This document shows, in pieces, positions 59,140 to 64,000 of a stretch of 64,000 bases of DNA. The notes under the pieces were generated by a model, which did not search any database, was not told where the DNA came from, and was given only the letters and a program-made list of their open reading frames with translations. Source of the DNA: JAAZBA01 sp964461815 (GTDB lineage: Bacteria > Bacillota > Clostridia > Oscillospirales > QAMX01); contig CAYWVF010000008.1 of the NCBI GenBank assembly GCA_964461815.1, positions 1 through 64,000 on the forward strand, given 5' to 3'. The translations under genes and the position numbers were made by a program. Each line of letters begins with the position of its first letter. Positions within the stretch are counted from its first letter, which is position 1.

Positions 59140-60227
59140 TCGCATTTGTAACCGATAGATTCATCGAAGTCACTCTGAGACATATCACGGCACACTTCAA
59201 GCAGTCTCATAAGCTCGACTGTATCCTCGAGCGGAACGATCGGAGCCTTGTCCAGTGCGTAGTAATCGTAGCAGTGATCGTAGAAGTTCGTTTCATGCTC
59301 CGGCAGTATAGGATATTCCCTGAGCTTCCAGGGAATCGGATCCTCCTGAGAGTATTTTCTGCCTGCTGCCGCAAGACTGTCTGACAGCTCCAGCTTTTTA
59401 AGGTCGGCAGGATCGACGTACTTTACCTCAAATACAGTTGAGCCGTCCTCCTTAGTACGCATTACGACAGCACCGTTTTTACCGCATACGGTGAACGGCT
59501 CAAGGCTCTGAGAGGTACACTCATTGATGTCGATGTCAACTGTGATATGCTTATCTGTCTGAGCGAGTATCTTTACCACATCCTCTGCATCACCGAGGCT
59601 GAGTATCTTCTGACGGATGCAGTTTACATTCTTGACGCTTGCACTTCTGCCGTTCGAGCCGAGTATGTATAATGCCTGATCTAAATAGTGAGCACCGTAG
59701 TTATTGAGCATACCGCCGCCGAACCTACGCAGTGACTGCCAGTCACATCTGCGTGTGTAGGAGCAGTTGGCACGCTTGTACATGAATATCTCACCGAGAA
59801 TGCCGGAGCTTATTATCTGACGAAGAACGTTCGTTTCGGGTCTTACACGGTGAGGCTGGAAGATCATGAGCTTTCTGCCTGTACGGTTTTTAGCCTCGAC
59901 GATTTTTTCTACCTCCTCGAGATTTTTTGCCATCGGCTTATCGAGGAATACATCGCAGTCTGCCTCCATAGCTTCTATGGTCTGCTCCATATGAAGATGC
60001 GTAGGTGATGCGATGACTACAAGATCGGGGTGCTCCGAGGCGAGCATCTCTGTCAGTGAGGTGTAGCCCGTTACGCCGAACTTATCCTTTGCTTCCTGAA
60101 GTCTCTCCGTGCTGACATCTACGACAGCACAGGGGATGAAGCCGTCATGCGATGCGGCACTCGGAAGATGCAGCTGAAAGCCTATCCTGCCCAGACCTAC
60201 GATAGCGGTTCTTAATTTTTTATCCAT
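59136..60227 (-). CDS. Gfo/Idh/MocA-family oxidoreductase
   Basis: 363 residues. N-terminal Rossmann fold with AIVGLGRIGFQLHLP, then ASPTHLH and VFLDKPMAKN, which carries the family's E/D-K-P motif, and a C-terminal sugar-binding domain with GGGMLNNYGAHYLDQAL. Such enzymes use NAD(P) to oxidise or reduce sugars, inositols or their derivatives. Substrate unknown. Its stop overlaps the cobS start, an unusual coupling between unrelated functions. Confidence 0.88.
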   Translation of the reverse strand: MDKKLRTAIVGLGRIGFQLHLPSAASHDGFIPCAVVDVSTERLQEAKDKFGVTGYTSLTEMLASEHPDLVVIASPTHLHMEQTIEAMEADCDVFLDKPMAKNLEEVEKIVEAKNRTGRKLMIFQPHRVRPETNVLRQIISSGILGEIFMYKRANCSYTRRCDWQSLRRFGGGMLNNYGAHYLDQALYILGSNGRSASVKNVNCIRQKILSLGDAEDVVKILAQTDKHITVDIDINECTSQSLEPFTVCGKNGAVVMRTKEDGSTVFEVKYVDPADLKKLELSDSLAAAGRKYSQEDPIPWKLREYPILPEHETNFYDHCYDYYALDKAPIVPLEDTVELMRLLEVCRDMSQSDFDESIGYKCE

Positions 60228-60252
60228 AATATACTCTTCTTTCTGTATTGTT

Positions 60253-61170
60253 TTACAGTAATGAACGCAAATGCGTCAATATTCTTTCAAATTCCTCGGG
60301 CATGGGAGCTTCAAAGGTAGCTCTGCGCTCCTCACCGGGATATATGAACGACAGCTTACCGGCATGTAGGAACTGCCCTCCGATCTTGAACTCATCTCTG
60401 CCGCCGTAAACACTGTCGCCTGCGACAGGATGCCCCAGATATGCCATGTGTACCCTTATCTGATGAGTCCTGCCTGTTTCAAGACGACATTCGGTAAGAG
60501 TGTAGCCGGGGTACTCCTCCAGAACTCTGTAATGTGTTACGGCATGACGTGAGTTTTTGTCGGTAACAGCCATTTTCTTACGGTCTGCGGTGCTTCTTCC
60601 GATCGGAGCATCAACAGTACCCGACTCCGAGCGTAAATGACCGCATATCAATGCAAAATATACTCTATACATTGAGTGGTCGGCAAGCTGGATCGCAAGC
60701 TCACGGTGTGCGAAGTCGTTTTTCGCTACCGCAAGCAGACCCGAGGTGTCCTTGTCTATACGATGAACGATACCCGGCCGCAGCTCACCGTTGATGCCGG
60801 ACAGACTTTCGCCGCAGTGGTACAGCAGTGCATTGACAAGAGTGCCGTCGGGATTACCGGGAGCGGGATGCACTACCATTCCGCGAGGCTTGTTTACAAC
60901 TACGATATTATTATCCTCATATACTATATCAAGAGGTATGTCCTGAGGTACGATCTCCGTTTCCTCCGGCTCCGGGATGTCTATGATATATATGTCTCCC
61001 ACACACGTGCGCCGATTTTTCTTTATCGGCACACCGTTTAGCGTGACAAGACCGTTCTCTATGAGCTGCTGTGCAGCGGAGCGTGAAATACCATCGATCC
61101 CACGTGCAATAAATGTGTCTATTCGCTCACCCTCGTCGTGAGGCTCAGCCCTCAGTACTGTTATCGCCAT
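60253..61170 (-). CDS. rluD: RluD-type 23S rRNA pseudouridine synthase
   Basis: 305 residues: N-terminal S4 RNA-binding domain (about 14-75, GISRSAAQQLIENGLVTLNG), then the pseudouridine synthase core with catalytic aspartate in HRIDKDTSGLL and LETGRTHQIRVHMA. It starts 26 bases inside the lspA 3' end, the conserved lspA-rluD pair of Firmicutes. Subfamily within RluA/C/D is by context. Confidence 0.9.
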   Translation of the reverse strand: MAITVLRAEPHDEGERIDTFIARGIDGISRSAAQQLIENGLVTLNGVPIKKNRRTCVGDIYIIDIPEPEETEIVPQDIPLDIVYEDNNIVVVNKPRGMVVHPAPGNPDGTLVNALLYHCGESLSGINGELRPGIVHRIDKDTSGLLAVAKNDFAHRELAIQLADHSMYRVYFALICGHLRSESGTVDAPIGRSTADRKKMAVTDKNSRHAVTHYRVLEEYPGYTLTECRLETGRTHQIRVHMAYLGHPVAGDSVYGGRDEFKIGGQFLHAGKLSFIYPGEERRATFEAPMPEEFERILTHLRSLL

Positions 61171-61648
61171 TCTTAAGCTGTTCCTTTCTGCACATGATTA
61201 TAACGTAGAGTACGAACAGTCCGCCTCCGACACATACAAATACATCGGCTACGTTGAATATGGCGAAATTTATAAGACGAAAATCAAACAGATCGACTAC
61301 GAAGCCGTAGCGTATCCTGTCGATGAGGTTTCCTATTGCACCTGCGATAACGAAATACGCTCCCCAACGTCCGAGCGCAGTTTCAAAATAGTTCTTAAAC
61401 AGCATCACGATTATTGCGGCGATAGCGGCAACACTGATTATCACGAGCGGCCAACGCTGTCCGCTGAACAGACTGAATGCCATGCCTGTGTTTTCGGCAT
61501 AGGTCAGGTGGAATACATTTTCGATTATCGGGACAGTGCCCACATAGTACAGCTTCTCGGTCGTCCAGTATTTCACAAGCTGATCGAGCGCAACGGAAGC
61601 GGCTATAAATAATATCGGAAGCAATACAGATAATTTTTTATTTTTCAT
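61145..61648 (-). CDS. lspA: Lipoprotein signal peptidase II
   Basis: 167 residues, four membrane helices. Active-site aspartates in GNLIDRIRYG and FNVADVFVCVG. Cleaves lipoprotein signal peptides, such as the one on the cyclophilin at 57256. Its start overlaps the stop of the GH20-like gene (TGATG), so the two are translationally coupled. Confidence 0.95.
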   Translation of the reverse strand: MKNKKLSVLLPILFIAASVALDQLVKYWTTEKLYYVGTVPIIENVFHLTYAENTGMAFSLFSGQRWPLVIISVAAIAAIIVMLFKNYFETALGRWGAYFVIAGAIGNLIDRIRYGFVVDLFDFRLINFAIFNVADVFVCVGGGLFVLYVIIMCRKEQLKNGDNSTEG

Positions 61649-62646
61649 CAGTCAAGAATCTCATACTTGTCCATAGCTGCCTTCATATTTTCGATGCAGT
61701 GGATATGATTGTCAAGCTTTTCCTTCGTCGTCGGCTCCCACAGAGTCTGCATAAAGCCGATGAGGTTATCATCCGATATGACCTTATTTGAGAATCGGAT
61801 GAGATTTTCAAAGTTGTATTCGTTATTCCAGGTGCTGCCTGCCGGGAGCTGCTTCAGACCTGCCTTGTCGAAGCGTGCGAACAGATCGACAAATTTATTG
61901 TGGTGCTCCAGTCGTGCCTCCGTCAGCTCCTCAGCCTTGACAGGCTCTGTAAAGTGAGCGTCCACGTCCTGCCAGTAATTCCAATAATACCAGTTGTTCT
62001 GTATGATATCGTGGTCGATCCTTTCCTCGAAGTCTGGGTAGTAGCGACCCATGTCCGACCACATTATAGGTGTGGCACCCTCTGCCTTAACAGCGTCAAC
62101 AAGGAATTTGAGATCATGCCACCAGAGGTCATGCTGACGTATCACAACGTACTGATATTCCAGCTGGCAGTCGAGATCCTCCTCGTCCATACCGATATGG
62201 AAGTACTGAGGATGATCGAATATCTCACATACCTCCTTTATGAGGTCGGCACAGAGAGTGTAATACTGAGGTGTGGAGACCATACGGCAGTATATTCCCA
62301 TCCATTCGTCATGTGTTGTGGCGAAATTGAGCTTTGGTATCGGTGTGATCCCACGCTCACGCAGCTTCTTGAGCTCAGCTTTGAGGAAATCTACGCTCCA
62401 TGCACCCTCTACCGCTATTTCGGGATGGCTCTCGTACTTTATGCCCTCACCGAGGTCGAGCACGACAGTGTTCACTCCGGCTTCACAGAGCTTGTCTATG
62501 ATAGTGTTGTACGTGTCCATGTCAAAGCGGAGAGTGCGAGATGAGGTGGAGAAGCAACGAGGATCGGTATTTCCTTCCTCTGCCCACATGTTATATCCTA
62601 TATGGAGCAGATAGCTCCAGCATAAGTCTTTCTTCGATTTTGCCAT
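61648..62646 (-). CDS. GH20-like glycosidase domain protein
   Basis: 332 residues, only the barrel part. AGVNTVVLDLGEGIKYESHPEI opens the barrel and HIGMDEEDL carries the Asp-Glu pair expected for GH20 hexosaminidases. There is no GH20b domain, no signal peptide and no carbohydrate-binding module. Relatives with a similarly short build are cytoplasmic and poorly characterised. GGAGGAATACATTTT precedes the ATG. Coupled to lspA. It could act on an N-acetylhexosamine conjugate like the longer enzyme at 25080, but activity is inferred. Confidence 0.75.
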   Translation of the reverse strand: MAKSKKDLCWSYLLHIGYNMWAEEGNTDPRCFSTSSRTLRFDMDTYNTIIDKLCEAGVNTVVLDLGEGIKYESHPEIAVEGAWSVDFLKAELKKLRERGITPIPKLNFATTHDEWMGIYCRMVSTPQYYTLCADLIKEVCEIFDHPQYFHIGMDEEDLDCQLEYQYVVIRQHDLWWHDLKFLVDAVKAEGATPIMWSDMGRYYPDFEERIDHDIIQNNWYYWNYWQDVDAHFTEPVKAEELTEARLEHHNKFVDLFARFDKAGLKQLPAGSTWNNEYNFENLIRFSNKVISDDNLIGFMQTLWEPTTKEKLDNHIHCIENMKAAMDKYEILD

Positions 62647-62820
62647 AAAAATGTATTCCTCCGTAAGATAAATAATATTTTACAAAGAGAGTATAACATC
62701 ACGGAAAGAGACTGTCAATCAAAAAATGTTGCTTTTTACTATTTTATACTGTACAAAACAATGAAAATACCGTAATTACATATAAAATTGAAAAAAAGTT
62801 ACAGAGATCAAAAAAAGTAC

Positions 62821-62849
62821 TTGCATTTTAAACAGCATTGTGTTAAAAT
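62821..62849 (+). promoter_or_regulatory. Promoter of rpsT
   Basis: TTGCAT (62821-62826) and TAAAAT (62844-62849) have a 17-bp spacer, about 80 bases before rpsT. The rest of 62647-62928 holds no gene or other structure that I can see. Confidence 0.65.
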
Positions 62850-62928
62850 GATAAGTACTGACGAATACGCGCCGGATAATACGGTGCTAGCTTAAGATTT
62901 TGAAAGGATAGGAGGTGGACAAAAGCCA

Positions 62929-63189
62929 ATGCCGAACATTAAGTCTGCCGAAAAGCGTGTTATTGTAACAGCAAAGAAAAATGCTGAGAATAAGCAAGCA
63001 AAGACTGCACTGAAAACAGCACTTAAGAAATATTCCGCTACATTAGCCGAGAATCCGGAGAATGGTGAAGCTGCTTTAAAGGAAACAGTAAAGCAGGTCG
63101 ATCGTGCCGTTGCAAAGGGACTGCTGCATAAGAATACAGCTGCAAGACGTAAGAGCGCTATGGCTCGTGCGTTAAACAGCGCTAAGTAA
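62929..63189 (+). CDS. rpsT: Small ribosomal subunit protein bS20
   Basis: 86 residues, basic and helical. MPNIKSAEKRVIVTAKKN at the start and LLHKNTAARRKSAMARALN at the end are typical. AGGAGG lies upstream. Single-gene unit closed by the terminator at 63260-63286. Confidence 0.97.
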   Translation: MPNIKSAEKRVIVTAKKNAENKQAKTALKTALKKYSATLAENPENGEAALKETVKQVDRAVAKGLLHKNTAARRKSAMARALNSAK

Positions 63190-63259
63190 TAAATACATCG
63201 GCTGAATGCCATGTGTATTTGTTGTGCGGAAATTTTGCTGATAAATGCAAAATCAATCT

Positions 63260-63286
63260 CCCACGCCGTGATCGGCGTGGGTTTTT
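63260..63286 (+). terminator. Terminator of rpsT
   Basis: CCCACGCCG (63260-63268), loop TGAT, CGGCGTGGG (63273-63281), then TTTTT: a perfect 9-bp GC-rich stem. Confidence 0.9.
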
Positions 63287-63340
63287 GCTTTTTATAAGAC
63301 AGCTCTGCGAGCTTATATAAGCACCGCAGCTCAAGAGGAA

Positions 63341-63372
63341 AGGAGTATGCTTAGTAAAGCATAGCTTTAAAT
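63341..63372 (+). promoter_or_regulatory. lrgA ribosome site, hairpin and five-codon ORF
   Basis: AGGAG (63341-63345) is 27 bases from the lrgA ATG, too far for direct use. In between, TATGCTT (63346-63352) and AAGCATA (63357-63363) form a 7-bp hairpin with loop AGTA. Folding it leaves about 10 nt between ribosome site and ATG. The same bases also encode ATG CTT AGT AAA GCA TAG, a five-codon ORF with an ideal ribosome site. Either reading suggests translational control. Confidence 0.5.
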
Positions 63373-63741
63373 ATGAAATATCTTATGCAATTCGGAATAA
63401 TTGCCGTATTTTACTACATCGGTGAGGTGCTAAATCGCCTTATCGACCTGCCGATACCTGCAACGATATACGGACTGGCACTCCTGTTTATAGCGTTGTG
63501 CAGCGGAGTCATAAAGCTTGAGCAGGTGGAGGATGCGGCAAGTGCGCTGCTTTCGATGATGCCTATCATGTTTGCACCGGCAGGAGTAGGTATGCTGACT
63601 GTAATGGGAGTGCTGAAGGAAAGCGGTATAGCAATAGTCGTGACGAGCATAGTGACTACCTTTACTACTCTCTTTGTCACAGGTCACACGTGCCAGCTGC
63701 TCATAAAGCTGAGAGACAAGAGAGAGGGTGTGAGAAAATGA
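63373..63741 (+). CDS. lrgA: CidA/LrgA-family holin-like protein
   Basis: 122 residues with four membrane helices (about 5-22, 27-45, 62-82, 88-110). IPATIYGLALLFIAL and MMPIMFAPAGVGML are family hallmarks. LrgA/CidA work with LrgB/CidB in control of murein hydrolase activity, programmed lysis, and in some bacteria export or uptake of overflow acids such as pyruvate. The stop overlaps the lrgB ATG (ATGA). No lytSR gene is visible on this side. Confidence 0.9.
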   Translation: MKYLMQFGIIAVFYYIGEVLNRLIDLPIPATIYGLALLFIALCSGVIKLEQVEDAASALLSMMPIMFAPAGVGMLTVMGVLKESGIAIVVTSIVTTFTTLFVTGHTCQLLIKLRDKREGVRK

Positions 63742-64000
63742 CTGCGATCTGGGAAGCCTTTACGGGAAGTGCGTTTTTCGGAATACTCTTGACTCTTGCC
63801 ACATTCAGGATGGGACAATGGATCGTCAAAAAGACAGGTATAAAGGCACTTAATCCGCTTTTTACATGTATCGTGCTGACGATAGCATTTCTTGTAGTAG
63901 TAGATGTTGATTATGAAGTATATAATGTAGGGGCGTCATACATAACGATGCTGCTCGGCCCTACAACGGTAGCACTTGCTGTACCGCTTTATAAGCAGGT
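63738..64000 (+). CDS. lrgB: LrgB-family protein, 5' part (cut by window end)
   Basis: The frame is open from ATG 63738 to the window edge, about 87 codons. It begins MTAIWEAFTGSAFFGILLTL, has hydrophobic helices, and includes LLGPTTVALAVPLYKQ, the most conserved LrgB motif. Partner of LrgA and translationally coupled to it. Confidence 0.9.
   Translation, partial: MTAIWEAFTGSAFFGILLTLATFRMGQWIVKKTGIKALNPLFTCIVLTIAFLVVVDVDYEVYNVGASYITMLLGPTTVALAVPLYKQ

Noticed and set aside
1..64000. tRNA, rRNA, CRISPR arrays and common riboswitches (T-box before hisS/aspS, cobalamin before cobS)
   Set aside because: Looked for by eye in the intergenic stretches; no supporting pattern was found.

Overview
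The window looks like a chromosome segment of a spore-forming, low-to-mid GC Gram-positive bacterium of the Clostridia. An Oscillospirales/Ruminococcus-like gut anaerobe is my inference. The signs are gpr and spoVT (sporulation), walK-yycH-yycI, the rimP-nusA-ylxR-ylxQ-infB-rbfA block, ecfA1-ecfA2-ecfT-truA, reverse rubrerythrin, and strong AGGAGG-type ribosome binding sites. I see no tRNA, rRNA or CRISPR array.

Region 1 (1-9366) is an AT-rich integrated element that splits the sporulation regulator gene spoVT. Codons 11-33 of spoVT lie at 45-113 and codons 34-178 at 8929-9366. The 8-bp sequence GGCGACCC occurs at both junctions, 8,815 bp apart. The element's large serine recombinase (from 7204) has no stop codon of its own and reads in frame into the SpoVT C-terminal part. 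Its likely native last 26 codons, stop and terminator sit at the other end of the element (114-245). Recombination between the two GGCGACCC copies would rejoin spoVT codons 11-178 and also give the recombinase its own 3' end. The cargo is an ATPase, a probable sugar-acid catabolic regulon (enolase-superfamily dehydratase, RraA-like protein, SDR, remnant of an UlaG-type lactonase) with an AraC regulator and duplicated operators, and a group II intron remnant. The first ten spoVT codons are absent from the visible left flank, so a second break lies there.

Region 2 (9.4-19 kb) holds a BlaI/M56 regulatory pair with a clear operator, an acyltransferase-like protein, reverse rubrerythrin, a flippase divergent from a glycosyltransferase-pyruvyltransferase fusion, and an HD phosphohydrolase with a YwgA-like partner.

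Region 3 (19-33.6 kb) is metabolic and translational. It holds a minus-strand block minD-like/mgsA/hisS/aspS/uxaC, a GH20-acpP-nahK block for N-acetylhexosamine use, rpsF-ssb-rpsR, a dCMP deaminase, an orphan ABC ATPase, a PHP phosphoesterase and an RsmF-like rRNA methyltransferase.

Region 4 (33.6-50 kb), all on the minus strand, has an M20 amidohydrolase, gpr, a secreted protein, murA, yycI-yycH-walK without walR nearby, and the infB operon, in which rbfA and nrnA are fused. A branched RNA fold lies between nusA and ylxR.

Region 5 (50-64 kb) has a CPBP protease, cvpA, a propeller-like protein, truA and the ECF transporter core, a cyclophilin lipoprotein, cobC/cobS, an oxidoreductase, rluD-lspA, a second GH20-like protein, rpsT, and lrgA-lrgB (cut by the window end).
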